From Labrenzia sp. DG1229 (GTDB taxonomy: Bacteria; Pseudomonadota; Alphaproteobacteria; Rhizobiales; Stappiaceae), in NCBI RefSeq assembly GCF_000521215.1, contig NZ_KI928935.1, positions 60,080 through 124,079 of the forward strand: a stretch of 64,000 bases of DNA, in the 5' to 3' direction. Each line of letters begins with the position of its first letter. Position 1 is the first letter of the stretch. The position numbers and the translations under genes were made by a program. This document shows positions 46,438 to 55,425 of this stretch, in pieces. The notes below the pieces were generated by a model that ran no database searches, was not told where the DNA came from, and saw only the letters and a list, made by a program, of their open reading frames with translations.

Positions 46438-46932
46438 TCATTGACCGCCGTGCACCGGCCCCTCAGGCATCTCCCCCTCGTTCATCAGCGCGACCAGCAG
46501 CCTTGCCGGATCAACAGGGCCCGGAAGCGTGATTTGACCAAGAGGGACCTGCCGGAAGCCGAATGGACTGTAATAGGGCGCATCGCCGACGAGAAGAACA
46601 ATCCTGTCACCGGCTAGCTCGGCAGCGTTCATGGCTGTGCGCATCAGGGCTTTTCCAAGCCCCCTGTTCTTTAAGTCCGGCGAGACGGTCAACGGACCAA
46701 GCAAAAGCGCTTCCGTGTCGCCGATCAGGATCGGGCTAAGCCGGATCGAACCAGCAAATTGAGAGCCAACGAGCCCGACAAATGCGAGGTCCCGCCTGTG
46801 GGGAACATTCTCGCGAATGCGGAAGGCCGTTCTGGCGAACCGCCCGGGTCCGAATGCTTCGGCCTGGAGGTCTTCGATGGCGGTATTGTCTGCGGTATCT
46901 TCGAGCCGGATGACCCAAGTGGTCTGTTTCAT
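46438..46932 (-). CDS. GNAT-family acetyltransferase, YhbS-like
   Basis: 164 residues from the ATG at 46932. Motifs: GLVGSQFAGSIRLSPILIG, LGPLTVSPDLKNRGLGKALM (acetyl-CoA loop), RIVLLVGDAPYYSPFGFRQV. YhbS-type N-acetyltransferase; acceptor unknown. Isolated, with non-coding gaps on both sides. Confidence 0.9.
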   Translation of the reverse strand: MKQTTWVIRLEDTADNTAIEDLQAEAFGPGRFARTAFRIRENVPHRRDLAFVGLVGSQFAGSIRLSPILIGDTEALLLGPLTVSPDLKNRGLGKALMRTAMNAAELAGDRIVLLVGDAPYYSPFGFRQVPLGQITLPGPVDPARLLVALMNEGEMPEGPVHGGQ

Positions 46933-47304
46933 GAGACTGTTCCTGAACAAGCGATCTTTATCGTAAGGCACGCCTGCCAAAAACCCGAAGATGTATTCTG
47001 ATAATCCGGGATGAAGTCAGCCGCGACGGAGCGGACGAGAGTTTTCTCGTCGTTCGGTTCGTCGTCGGAGCATCAGACCTGCGGTCATTAATCCCAGTCT
47101 CGTCAATTGCGCCGGGGAAATACGTCGACCCGGCGGTTCATTCGTGAGGCAAAGCGGTTACCACGCAACACTCTTTCGGTCCAGCGCTTTTTGCAGGAAG
47201 GAAGTCCGTTGTTATTGTTCACCCATCCCGAACACAGCATTCAGTTGATTGATTTCCAGGCATGGCGCACAACCTTCTTCAAGAGGAAACGCAAGGAGCG
47301 CAAC
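46933..47304. other. 372-base intergenic region
   Basis: Lies between divergent GNAT and glutathionyl-hydroquinone reductase genes. It contains a perfect small hairpin GACGAGA-GTTT-TCTCGTC (47034-47051) not followed by T residues. The plus-strand frame of the downstream gene is open back to 47107 but without family-like sequence. No RNA gene or confident promoter seen. Confidence 0.4.
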
Positions 47305-48279
47305 ATGGGATTGCTGGTTGACGGGGTCTGGACGGACCAATGGTACGACACGAAATCGAGCGGTGGCCGGTTTGTCCGCAAGGACGCTTCGTTCCGCAAC
47401 TGGATCACGGCAGACGGCTCGCCGGGCCCGAGCGGTAATGGGGATTTCAAGGCGGAGGCCGGTCGGTATCATCTTTTCGTCTCCTACGCCTGCCCCTGGG
47501 CGCACAGAACAATGATCTTCCGCAAGCTCAAGGGCCTGGAAGGCATGATCACACTTTCTGCGGTACAGCCGCTCATGCTGGAAAACGGCTGGGAGTTTCC
47601 CGAAGCAGAGCCCCTTACCGGTGCCAAATACGCATGGAACATCTACGCCAAGGCCGATTCAGGCTATACTGGCCGCGCAACTGTGCCAATTCTTTGGGAC
47701 AAGACACGGGAAACGATCGTCAGCAACGAATCCTCGGAAATTATCCGCATGTTCAATTCCGGGTTCAATGGCCTGACAGGATCAACGCTGGATTTTTATC
47801 CCGAAGACCTGCGCGAGGAGATCGACACGATCAACGAGCGGATCTACCACACCGTCAACAACGGCGTTTACAAGTCCGGTTTCGCAACCACGCAGGACGC
47901 CTATGCGGAGGCTGTCGAGGCACTGTTTGAATCACTGGATTTCGTGGAGGATATCCTTGGCTCCAATCGGTATCTGACCGGAAACCGGCTGACGGAAGCG
48001 GACTGGCGTCTGTTTACAACGCTTGTGCGTTTCGACGCCGTCTATGTCGGCCATTTCAAGTGCAACATCCGGCGGATCGTCGATTATCCGAACCTCTCCA
48101 ACTACCTTCTGGAACTCTACCAGATACCGGGTGTTGCGGAGACAGTCGATATGGCGACGATCAAGCAGCACTATTTCGGCTCGCACGAAAGCGTTAATCC
48201 GACTCGCATCGTTCCCGTCGGCCCAGAGCTTGATTTCCGGAAATCACATGATCGCGGGCGGCTACCGGCTGCAGCGTGA
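47305..48279 (+). CDS. Glutathionyl-hydroquinone reductase (Xi-class GST)
   Basis: 324 residues from the ATG at 47305 with AAGGAG 8 bases upstream. The catalytic cysteine is Cys63 in LFVSYACPWAHRTM; family motifs ESSEIIRMFNSGFN, NNGVYKSGFATTQDAY, GNRLTEADWRLFTTLVRFD and CNIRRIVDYPNLSNYL confirm the YqjG/ECM4 group. It reduces glutathionyl-hydroquinones to hydroquinones with release of oxidised glutathione. Confidence 0.95.
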   Translation: MGLLVDGVWTDQWYDTKSSGGRFVRKDASFRNWITADGSPGPSGNGDFKAEAGRYHLFVSYACPWAHRTMIFRKLKGLEGMITLSAVQPLMLENGWEFPEAEPLTGAKYAWNIYAKADSGYTGRATVPILWDKTRETIVSNESSEIIRMFNSGFNGLTGSTLDFYPEDLREEIDTINERIYHTVNNGVYKSGFATTQDAYAEAVEALFESLDFVEDILGSNRYLTGNRLTEADWRLFTTLVRFDAVYVGHFKCNIRRIVDYPNLSNYLLELYQIPGVAETVDMATIKQHYFGSHESVNPTRIVPVGPELDFRKSHDRGRLPAAA

Positions 48280-48304
48280 ACAAGAAACGGAAACAGTCCG
48301 AAAT

Positions 48305-48790
48305 CTACCAGAACGCACCCGCAGGGTAAGAGCCTGTCCTGAATTCGTCGAGGCGGCGTCCGGTTGCCGGACTGAGAGTGTCCGGCAAGGTGTCCGGGGC
48401 AAAAAAGCCGGCCTCGGCGATTTCCGTGTTCGGATTTAGAAAGGTATCCGCCTTGCTCCACTCCCTGAGGTGGAACAGACCGACATGATCGCGGCCGGTT
48501 GCCTCCCGGTTGAGATACATGCCCAGCAGGCGCGGCGTCTCGGCAGCAATGACACCCGCCTCTTCCATGACTTCCCTAGCGGCAGCCTTGTCCAGCGTCT
48601 CGCCGCCATCAACAGCCCCTCCGGGCAGATACCATCCCTCGAGATAGGTATGGCGCACCAGAAGAACCTGCTTTTTCTCGTTCTCGACGATAACCCTTAC
48701 ACCGAGGATGTAGGGATTCCTGAGCAGCACGGCGCTCTGGACGATCCTTTTGGTCCAGGATGTCGGCAGAATGGACAATAACTTCAACAT
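48305..48790 (-). CDS. NUDIX hydrolase
   Basis: 161 residues. NUDIX box GGAVDGGETLDKAAAREVME followed by EAGV, preceded by LVRHTYLEGWYLPGG. An N-terminal Trp/Arg-rich lead (SWTKRIVQSAVLLRNPYILG) is typical of a membrane-proximal subgroup in alphaproteobacteria. Substrate not determined. Convergent with the glutathione enzyme gene. Confidence 0.92.
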   Translation of the reverse strand: MLKLLSILPTSWTKRIVQSAVLLRNPYILGVRVIVENEKKQVLLVRHTYLEGWYLPGGAVDGGETLDKAAAREVMEEAGVIAAETPRLLGMYLNREATGRDHVGLFHLREWSKADTFLNPNTEIAEAGFFAPDTLPDTLSPATGRRLDEFRTGSYPAGAFW

Positions 48791-48968
48791 TTCTTCAGAT
48801 TGCCGCCGAATTCCCTAAAGTAAAACTAAATTAACCCATGCAATCGCTGCAGGGCTGATACGCTGGAATAGCGCTCCTACTTCGTCAAGTCAGTGCCTAT
48901 ATAAGGTGCACAATGATGATTTCGAAGGCAGCCTTTGCCACTGCCGGGACCTCCAAAGGAACAAGACA

Positions 48969-49088
48969 ATGTTGAACGCACTCTTCGGCAAACGCCGCGC
49001 ACGCCCTGCCCACTACCAGTGGAAACCGTCAGTAGACCTCAGCAACCCACGCGTTGCTGCAGCATTGACCACTTTCCCGACCAACTAA
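48969..49088 (+). CDS. Small basic protein (39 residues)
   Basis: ATG at 48969 with AAAGGAA 7-8 bases upstream; sequence begins MLNALFGKRRARPAHYQWKP and ends TTFPTN. Followed after 31 bases by another small ORF and then by a strong terminator, which supports a real short operon. Family unknown; no membrane segment. Confidence 0.55.
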   Translation: MLNALFGKRRARPAHYQWKPSVDLSNPRVAAALTTFPTN

Positions 49089-49119
49089 GGTCCGGAAAAC
49101 CGAGTGCGGAGCAGCAAAG

Positions 49120-49245
49120 ATGTTCGGTTTCGTAAATGTTGTGAATGCGACGCTGCGCGAGACGACCCGTAGCGCAGGAAGCGCGCCGGACAAGGCATCA
49201 AAGCCTGTCGCGGCGAAAGACAGCAAGGTCACGGCAAAAGCCTGA
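49120..49245 (+). CDS. Small basic protein (41 residues)
   Basis: ATG at 49120 preceded by GCGGAG at about 9 bases; begins MFGFVNVVNATLRETTRSAG and has a Lys/Ala/Ser-rich end (KASKPVAAKDSKVTAKA), suggesting a disordered basic tail. Second gene of a two-gene unit ending in the terminator at 49272. Not recognised. Confidence 0.55.
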   Translation: MFGFVNVVNATLRETTRSAGSAPDKASKPVAAKDSKVTAKA

Positions 49246-49271
49246 CCGAAAGAAAATTCTGTTAAGCGTTC

Positions 49272-49305
49272 AATGCGCCGCGTTATTTCCTTGACGCGGC
49301 GCATT
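49272..49305 (+). terminator. Strong intrinsic terminator
   Basis: AATGCGCCGCGT, 10-base loop, ACGCGGCGCATT: a perfect 12-base stem followed by TTGATTTG. It lies 26 bases after the stop of the 41-residue gene and 21 bases before the next start, so the metallophosphoesterase gene has little room for its own promoter. Confidence 0.85.
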
Positions 49306-49326
49306 TTGATTTGAAGATGCGCCACC

Positions 49327-50256
49327 ATGTTCACGCTTGCGCATCTTTCCGATCCCCATCTCGGTCCCCTGCCCGATCCCAAACTCATTCAGCTCTTTTC
49401 AAAGCGCATTCTCGGCTACCTCAATTGGCAGCGGAACCGCTCCAAAATCATGGGCTCGACCTATCTTGACCAGCTTGTCGAGGACATGAAGGCCCAGGAA
49501 CCGGACCACATCGCGGTCACGGGCGACCTGGTTAATATTGCGCTGCCGCTTGAAATCGCCGGAGCGCGGACCTGGCTTGAGGAACTGGGCGAACCCGACG
49601 ACGTCTCGGTCGTCCCCGGAAATCACGACGCCTATGTTCCAGGTGCAGTCCGCAAGGCCCGTGCTGCCTGGTGGCCCTACATGTGTGCGGACGAGGCCAA
49701 CCGTCCACCTCCACAGGAAACAAGGTCCGAAGCATCTTACCCCTATGTCCGGGTCCGCGAAAACGTTGCCCTGATCGGCGTCACGACCGGTCGTGCCACG
49801 GCTCCCTGGTTTGCCACCGGCAGGGTCGGCAGCGATCAGGCAAAGCGTCTGCGCACCGTTTTGGAGGAACTTGGCAAGGAGAACCTCTTTCGTGTCGTCA
49901 TGCTGCATCATCCGCCGTTCAAGCAGGCCACGAAATGGCACAAGCGGCTTTCCGATGCGTCGCGTGTGCGGGCGGTGGTCAAGCGAGCGGGTGCGGAACT
50001 GATCCTGCATGGGCACACGCATATCGACAGCTTCGAGGAAATCGAAGGGCCCGATGGTCCCGTTCCGGTGGTGGGCGTGCCTTCGGCCACCAGCGCGCCG
50101 AGAGGTCACAACCCGGCGGCGCGCTACAATCTCTTCAAGATCGAAAAGAAAGATGCCGGTTGGAACTGCCGGATGGAGGAACACGGGTTCGAGGCTCCGA
50201 ACACGCCTGTAACCCTGCTGAACGTCCGGGAGATCGTTGTTCCGAACAACAATTGA
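49327..50256 (+). CDS. Calcineurin-like metallophosphoesterase
   Basis: 309 residues. All five metal blocks are present: LAHLSDPHLG, VTGDLVN, VVPGNHDAYVPG, MLHHPPFK, ILHGHTHIDSF. Soluble and cytosolic by lack of a signal. It resembles cyclic nucleotide phosphodiesterase-like members but the substrate is not fixed. The start lies only 21 bases past a terminator stem, so it may depend on readthrough. Confidence 0.92.
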   Translation: MFTLAHLSDPHLGPLPDPKLIQLFSKRILGYLNWQRNRSKIMGSTYLDQLVEDMKAQEPDHIAVTGDLVNIALPLEIAGARTWLEELGEPDDVSVVPGNHDAYVPGAVRKARAAWWPYMCADEANRPPPQETRSEASYPYVRVRENVALIGVTTGRATAPWFATGRVGSDQAKRLRTVLEELGKENLFRVVMLHHPPFKQATKWHKRLSDASRVRAVVKRAGAELILHGHTHIDSFEEIEGPDGPVPVVGVPSATSAPRGHNPAARYNLFKIEKKDAGWNCRMEEHGFEAPNTPVTLLNVREIVVPNNN

Positions 50257-50385
50257 AGCAACGAACGCGCCGTAAGTTCGACACCCTCAAACTAACCGAA
50301 TTGGCCGAAAACCGCTAACCAGGCGTTGCAGGAGCAATAACTCGAGTAACTGTCTGAAATACAGGTTCAAAGCCCGACAGGTGCC

Positions 50386-50967
50386 TCAAATCGGATTGGC
50401 AAACCACGCAAAGGCAATCAGACCGATGACACCGGCCGCGATTCCAATGCCGAACGCACCTGCGACGGCAAGCCAGGAGGTTCTGCTTTCCCTCACCCGG
50501 ACCACCCTGGATTCCTGAGCGACTTCTTTCAGCCGGCTGTTGAGCCAGTCGCCTTCCAGCGCTTTTTCCCTCTCGATCACACGCTCGGCGATGTATTCGG
50601 TCAGGCAATCGGCCATGTCGTCGATATTCGCTGTTTCAAGAATGACGACCCGGCCGAGGCGGGTGTCCTTCAGGAACCGGTATGTCTTGCGATCGCCTCC
50701 GACGGCAACATGACTTGTTGCGTCGATCCACAGGCGCGGCGTTGAACCGGATATGATCTGCAGTGAAAACTGGTCGTCATCTTCAGGAATTTCCTTGAAG
50801 ACGTCCTTCAGCTCATCGGCAAGCATGTCGAGACGCGCGCGCTCGGTATCCTGAAGCTCAACCACCACATCCGATCGTTCGACTTCGCCGAGTTGAACCT
50901 TGCGGATGGCATCGCGCAGCGAGCGAATACGTGTGTGTGGGACGACGTTATCCTGCATTTCAGACAT
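50386..50967 (-). CDS. Tail-anchored hypothetical protein
   Basis: 193 residues from the ATG at 50967 (alternatives at 51006 and 50958). The soluble part has IRSLRDAIRKVQLGEVERSD and DQFSLQIISGSTPRLWIDAT, with VVILETANIDDMADCLTEYI; the C-terminus is a single helix (SWLAVAGAFGIGIAAGVIGL) followed by FAWFANPI, so it is probably tail-anchored to the inner membrane. Similar proteins occur in Rhizobiales but I know no function. Its 5' side faces mtnA. Confidence 0.75.
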   Translation of the reverse strand: MSEMQDNVVPHTRIRSLRDAIRKVQLGEVERSDVVVELQDTERARLDMLADELKDVFKEIPEDDDQFSLQIISGSTPRLWIDATSHVAVGGDRKTYRFLKDTRLGRVVILETANIDDMADCLTEYIAERVIEREKALEGDWLNSRLKEVAQESRVVRVRESRTSWLAVAGAFGIGIAAGVIGLIAFAWFANPI

Positions 50968-51206
50968 GTGTTGCCTGACTCCGTTCTTTTGCCGTTCGTG
51001 GAACAAGTCTTAACTGACTCCCTTCAGCGCGAAACGGCTGCCTCGCCGCATCAGCTGCCTTTCCACCGGCAATGATCCAAAATTGGTTAACGAAGTTTAA
51101 GAGATTTTTAACCGTGACGCCAGCAAGCCGGCGCTGGCCTCGCCCCAAATCATGGGTTATGCAAAGGTAGAACGCTTTGGTTCCGCCGTGCCCGGGAGGT
51201 TACGCC

Positions 51207-52313
51207 ATGAATGTCGATGGCAAGAAATATCGCACGATCTGGCTCGCAAAGGACGGTGACAGTGTCGAAATCATCGACCAGACAAAGTTCCCCTATGCCT
51301 TTGAAATCGCCAAACTGCGCACCATGGAAGATGCAGCCCACGCTATTCGCGTGATGCAGGTACGCGGTGCTCCGCTGATCGGCGCAACCGCCGCTTATGG
51401 CGTTGCGCTTGCCATGCGGGCTGACAGCTCCGACGAAGGGCTTCACAACGCCTGTTCCGTTCTGCTGCAAACCCGCCCGACCGCGGTGAACCTGCACTGG
51501 GCGCTCGATCGGGCGCGCAAGAACCTCATCCGGGTCGAGCCGGCATACCGCGCCGCCGCCGCCTTCACGCTGGCCAACGAAATCTGCGACGAGGATATCG
51601 GCATCAACATGGCGATCGGCATGCATGGCATGGAACTGATCGCGGCAATTTCCGAAACCAAGCGCAAGGGAGAGCCGGTCAACATCCTGACCCATTGCAA
51701 TGCCGGATGGCTCGCAACCGTCGACTGGGGAACGGCAACCGCCCCGGTCTACATGTCCCATGAAGGTGGCATTCCGGTTCACGTTTGGGTGGACGAGACG
51801 CGCCCCCGAAACCAGGGAGCTTTCCTGACGGCCTGGGAACTCGGCCACCACGGCGTGCCGCATACCGTGGTCGTCGATAATGCCGGCGGCCACCTGATGC
51901 AGCATGGTCAGGTCGACATTGTCATCACCGGCACCGACCGCACGACAGCGACCGGTGACGTCTGCAACAAGATCGGCACCTATCTGAAGGCACTTGCCGC
52001 AAAGGACAATGATGTCCCCTTCTACGTCGCCCTTCCCTCGCCGACGATCGACTTTGCCCTTTCCGATGGAGTGCGGGAAATCCCGATTGAAGAACGCGAC
52101 GGCAGTGAAGTCAGCAAGATGACCGGTCGAACCGACCGCGGTGATATCCAGACAATCAACATCGTCGCCGAAGGATCTGACGTCGGCAACCCGGCCTTCG
52201 ACGTGACACCTGCCCGGCTGGTGACCGGCCTCATCACTGAACGCGGCATCCTGGAACCCAGTCGTCAAGCCATCACGCGGGCTTTTCCCGAGCGGGTCAA
52301 GATGAGTGCTTGA
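51207..52313 (+). CDS. mtnA: Methylthioribose-1-phosphate isomerase
   Basis: 368 residues from the ATG at 51207 (GGGAGG 7 bases upstream). eIF2B-like fold with [20 protein letters not shown], catalytic Cys in [14 protein letters not shown] and Asp in [20 protein letters not shown], plus PSPTIDFAL. Converts methylthioribose-1-P to methylthioribulose-1-P. Together with mtnP at 17.3 kb it covers the first two steps after MTA; later genes (mtnB, mtnC, mtnD) are not in the window. Confidence 0.95.
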   Translation: MNVDGKKYRTIWLAKDGDSVEIIDQTKFPYAFEIAKLRTMEDAAHAIRVMQVRGAPLIGATAAYGVALAMRADSSDEGLHNACSVLLQTRPTAVNLHWALDRARKNLIRVEPAYRAAAAFTLANEICDEDIGINMAIGMHGMELIAAISETKRKGEPVNILTHCNAGWLATVDWGTATAPVYMSHEGGIPVHVWVDETRPRNQGAFLTAWELGHHGVPHTVVVDNAGGHLMQHGQVDIVITGTDRTTATGDVCNKIGTYLKALAAKDNDVPFYVALPSPTIDFALSDGVREIPIEERDGSEVSKMTGRTDRGDIQTINIVAEGSDVGNPAFDVTPARLVTGLITERGILEPSRQAITRAFPERVKMSA

Positions 52314-52469
52314 CAGCCAAGGTCCAGAGCTACTTGCGTTGACCGAAGTTGAAAACGTAGTCCCCCATTTGATCGCGGATCCAATCCAGTGATCCGCAGA
52401 CGCGAAACGAGCAGTCTGGCTCATACGTCAGCTACGCCTGCCGGCAATCATTCAGCACTCTGGGAACGG

Positions 52470-52497
52470 CTGGATCCCCGATCAAGCCGGCGATGAC
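52470..52497. repeat. Palindromic REP-like element
   Basis: CTGGATCCCCGATCAAGCCG followed by GCGATGAC. It resembles the palindrome common across alphaproteobacterial genomes with core CTGGATCCCCGGTCAAGCC and end GGGGATGAC, with one mismatch in each arm. Sits in the gap between mtnA and a convergent GNAT gene, the usual location for such repeats. Single copy seen in this window. Confidence 0.6.
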
Positions 52498-52545
52498 TTC
52501 CGGGATTTGCGACTGGTTGATGAGCGCTACGGGATTGACGCCGTA

Positions 52546-53160
52546 CTACCTGTCAATCACCGGCACATGTGGCGCCTTGTCCCGCGGATGGTGACCCAGC
52601 AGCCGCGGGTCATCCGCCACTTCGATGGCGCGCTTGTACGGTTTGAAGCCACACGACATGTAGAATTTAAGAGCCTGCGGACTGTCGGCGGTGCAGGTAT
52701 GCAGCCAGAGGCGCCGGGTTTCGGGCCGAGACCAGGCCATCTCGACCGCCTGCGACATCAGCCAGCGCCCGAGACCGCCGCCGATCGCGTCTGGAACAAG
52801 ACCGAAATAGGCAACAACCGGCTCTTCCGGGTTGGCATAGTCAAGCTCCAGTGTGCCAACAGGTTTGCCGTCCCGCATTGGCAAAAAGTTTTCCCGTGCC
52901 GGTTCGTTCAACATGTCTGCAAGAGTGGCATCGTCGTAGCTGAGGCGTCCGAACCAGATCCAGTCCTCGCCCACCTGCCTGAAGAGACTGCGATATGCCG
53001 CCAGGTCCGGCTTGCGCCATCTTTCAAGCTCCACGTCGTCTCTTGCCGCGGCAAGAGGCTTGTCGGGTGCTGCCAGCATTTCCAGATAGGTGACGACAAA
53101 GGCGACCTTGCCGCCCGGGATATCCGTAAAGCCATTCAGATCGAGCACATGGTCAGACAT
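52546..53160 (-). CDS. GNAT-family acetyltransferase
   Basis: 204 residues. An N-terminal part (VTYLEMLAAPDKPLAAARDD) precedes the GNAT core PVGTLELDYANPEEPVVAYF, loop IGGGLGRWLMSQAVEMAW and SPQALKFYMSCGFKPYKR. Acceptor unknown. Divergent from the 91-residue gene at 53309. Confidence 0.9.
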   Translation of the reverse strand: MSDHVLDLNGFTDIPGGKVAFVVTYLEMLAAPDKPLAAARDDVELERWRKPDLAAYRSLFRQVGEDWIWFGRLSYDDATLADMLNEPARENFLPMRDGKPVGTLELDYANPEEPVVAYFGLVPDAIGGGLGRWLMSQAVEMAWSRPETRRLWLHTCTADSPQALKFYMSCGFKPYKRAIEVADDPRLLGHHPRDKAPHVPVIDR

Positions 53161-53308
53161 TTTTTCCCCGAAAGACGTTTACCAAGCCCGAACCGGCTTA
53201 TCAGCTGCTCCCTGGATCACCAAGGGGTCGAATTGCGTATTGCACGCCTTTAACCGTCTGTTAACCACGCCTTGAGAGATTGGCATTGTATCCAGGAAAG
53301 ATGCGCCC

Positions 53309-53584
53309 ATGCCAAAAGTCGGCAATTACGTCCAACGCGACTATCACAGCAAATACCGGTCACAGGGGAAATCCACCTGGTCCGACTACAATCAGGCATG
53401 GAACAAGAAACGCCAGGCTTCCTCACAAAAGATGCAGGAACTTCGGGCTGTTGCCAGTACTTTCACGGCCATTGGCGCACAGGCCACTCAGGCCAACACT
53501 GTCTTCGTCATGCAAAACCAGAACCAGGCAGGCCCCTATGCCAACACCACGGCAGTCATGGCACGCGTGAACATACTGGTCTGA
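53309..53584 (+). CDS. Conserved small hypothetical protein (91 residues)
   Basis: ATG at 53309; AGGAAAG 9 bases upstream. Polar N-terminus (MPKVGNYVQRDYHSKYRSQG), a Gln/Ser-rich helical middle (KRQASSQKMQELRAVASTFT) and ANTVFVMQNQNQAGPYANTT then ARVNILV. Composition (Gln, Asn, Ser, Thr; no Cys) resembles small extracytoplasmic or flagellar-associated proteins, but no signal peptide is present. I do not recognise the family. Confidence 0.6.
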   Translation: MPKVGNYVQRDYHSKYRSQGKSTWSDYNQAWNKKRQASSQKMQELRAVASTFTAIGAQATQANTVFVMQNQNQAGPYANTTAVMARVNILV

Positions 53585-53781
53585 TCTTCTTCAGGTTAAG
53601 GCTCTCCGCCAGAATATCGCCGCCAGCGCCCGGTTTCCTCGATCAGGAAACAGGACGACGTGCCATTTGAACCGCACGGAAATGGGTGGCGCCTGTCCCG
53701 CCAATTCGCTGCGGAAGATTGTTCTCGTACCACTTCGCAACTACACTTTGAGGCAATCACCTCTCTGCAGGAGTGCCTGAA

Positions 53782-54192
53782 ATGGACGCTGACGCGCTAT
53801 CGCTGCTTCAGCTGAGCATGGACAGCTCAAAGGAAGTGAACACCTACTGGAATATTTACATCGCCGTTGCGACTGCAGTGGTCGGCATAATGGCGGCGGG
53901 ACATCAATATACCAATTCGAAGATTCTCAAGATTATCCTGAGCGGGGCATTCCTTGTATTTGCAATATCCAATTTACTGGCAATCATCAGGCTCGGAAAT
54001 CTGCGCATGGCTCTTATCAACGCATTCCCGGACGAATTGAAAGACAACCCTGAACTCATGGCCGGTCTGATGCCGGCGGATTGGCTCTCCTATACTGCGT
54101 TTCACGGGTTTCTCGATATCGCGGTCATTGCCGCGATCTGGGCCGTGCCCTGGTTCATGGCGCGGGAATCCGGCGCGGACATCGGGAAATGA
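53782..54192 (+). CDS. Small membrane protein (136 residues)
   Basis: Start set at the ATG 53782, which has AGGAG 8 bases upstream; a GTG at 53773 is inside that site. Three hydrophobic segments: YIAVATAVVGIMAAG, IILSGAFLVFAISNLLAII, and FLDIAVIAAIWAVPWFM. Not recognised. Followed by an NTF2-like gene after 36 bases, possibly an operon. Confidence 0.65.
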   Translation: MDADALSLLQLSMDSSKEVNTYWNIYIAVATAVVGIMAAGHQYTNSKILKIILSGAFLVFAISNLLAIIRLGNLRMALINAFPDELKDNPELMAGLMPADWLSYTAFHGFLDIAVIAAIWAVPWFMARESGADIGK

Positions 54193-54228
54193 GATACGGG
54201 ACAATCGGATCAACAGGGAACCAGCGCG

Positions 54229-54627
54229 ATGCCAACCCGGCAAACAAATATCTCGATCATCAGGGCCTTTGTCGACGCATTCAATGCCGCTGATTTGCCC
54301 GCCATGGCAAGTTACCTCGCCCAGGACCTTGTGGCGGACGTAACGCAAAGTGACGGCACCACAAGGCAGTCGAACGGACGCGAAACATATATGGGTCTGC
54401 TGGAAAAACTGTATATTCCAACAGTTCGCCCCAGGCTGACCATCACCCAGGTCGCGGACGTGAATGCGGAACAGGTGATGATGATGGTCGAAGTTCGGGC
54501 TGCGCGAAAAGGCCGTCAGCTACATAATTTTGCGGCTTACCTGATGACGCTGCGCGACCAACGGATTGAGCGGATCTGGATGGTAGAAGCGCTGCCGGCT
54601 GAAAGCGAAGAGTTTTGGTCCAGATGA
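54229..54627 (+). CDS. NTF2-like (SnoaL-type) protein
   Basis: 132 residues. The cone-shaped NTF2 fold is suggested by ISIIRAFVDAFNAADLPAMA, YLAQDLVADVTQSDG, RETYMGLLEKLY and the closing strands NFAAYLMTLRDQRIERIWMV. Single-domain, cytosolic. Polyketide cyclase-like or steroid isomerase-like roles are possible but unsupported. 36 bases after a small membrane protein. Confidence 0.85.
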   Translation: MPTRQTNISIIRAFVDAFNAADLPAMASYLAQDLVADVTQSDGTTRQSNGRETYMGLLEKLYIPTVRPRLTITQVADVNAEQVMMMVEVRAARKGRQLHNFAAYLMTLRDQRIERIWMVEALPAESEEFWSR

Positions 54628-54788
54628 CTGCTCGAAAAATTCGTTTCGCCTGACTGGGGCCATTAACCTCTGCATGATCGCTCCGGCACTTGCCATTTTT
54701 GTATCCAGCAACTACGCCATCTGGCTCGATGACTTATCGTGATTTCTATCAGGCTTGCGCAAACAGCCGGCGCTTGGGGAGTGAGCTT

Positions 54789-55148
54789 TTGAAAAAGTAT
54801 TTATTCTTGATCAGTCTTTTGTGCTTCTCACAGGTGCAAACAGTGCTGGCGACCGAAGAAAACAAGCGAGCGGCCTACAGTCTCAGCGCAAACCAGTTTC
54901 TCAAGCTTCCCGGTGATTTGCAGTTCTTTTACGTCGCGGGTGCTCTGGACGGCATGACTCTTTTGTCCCGCGAGAACGGGCTCAAGACCTACGACAACTT
55001 TATTGAATGCTATAGGAGCATAACACTCGGCGCCTTCACCAAGAAAGTTGTCATCTTTATACGCTCAAGCTCGGACACGGACTTGAGCGTTGCAGAACTC
55101 ATCATCCAGACCGCGGCAGACACGTGCGGCGATGAATTGATCAAGTGA
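54789..55148 (+). CDS. Secreted protein resembling Rap1a/Tai immunity fold
   Basis: 119 residues from a TTG at 54789 with GGGGAG 7 bases upstream; this places a signal peptide (LKKYLFLISLLCFSQVQTVL) at the start, while the longer frame from 54690 has no ribosome site. The mature part has two Cys (ECYRSITLG and ADTCGDELIK) in the spacing typical of Rap1a/Tai proteins, with FFYVAGALDGM as the central helix. Rap1a proteins protect against type VI amidases in some bacteria; no effector gene is nearby, so this is only a fold resemblance. Confidence 0.55.
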   Translation: MKKYLFLISLLCFSQVQTVLATEENKRAAYSLSANQFLKLPGDLQFFYVAGALDGMTLLSRENGLKTYDNFIECYRSITLGAFTKKVVIFIRSSSDTDLSVAELIIQTAADTCGDELIK

Positions 55149-55157
55149 GGACAAGAC

Positions 55158-55255
55158 TGTCTTCAGCTTCATGAGCAAATGAACCTCCGTCGGCAAATGA
55201 TCATCGTATGTGCGCGGAAGCTTTCGACGAGAGGGCGCACGAAAGGTCGGTCCCT
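55158..55255 (-). pseudogene. Remnant of an flhA 3' end
   Basis: The minus strand reads RPFVRPLVESFRAHTMI in one frame and, after a small indel, EVHLLMKLKTV in another; the real FlhA ends RPFVRSIVERFRAHTTIMSQ then AEVHPRIKLKTVGSI. At the DNA level the run GTCTTCAGCTT and the block GCGGAAGC..TCGACGA..G..GCGCACGAA are shared with 58008-58090. The fragment is about 100 bases, 2.8 kb from intact flhA and in the same orientation. Confidence 0.7.
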
Positions 55256-55425
55256 TCTCGATACGGCGACGGTAACGGTGGGTGGGCATGCTCTGATCCT
55301 GGTTTTTCAAGCCTCTGTCTGCGGCTTCCCTGCCGTTGCAACCAAAGGTTATTTTAGATAGTAAAATTGCTCAGGCGTTTATATTGAAACAGATCAACCG
55401 AAGTACATTTGGGAAGCGACAGAAA

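Noticed and set aside
51150..52424. 424-codon minus-strand ORF opposite mtnA
   Set aside because: Antisense shadow of mtnA with no family features.
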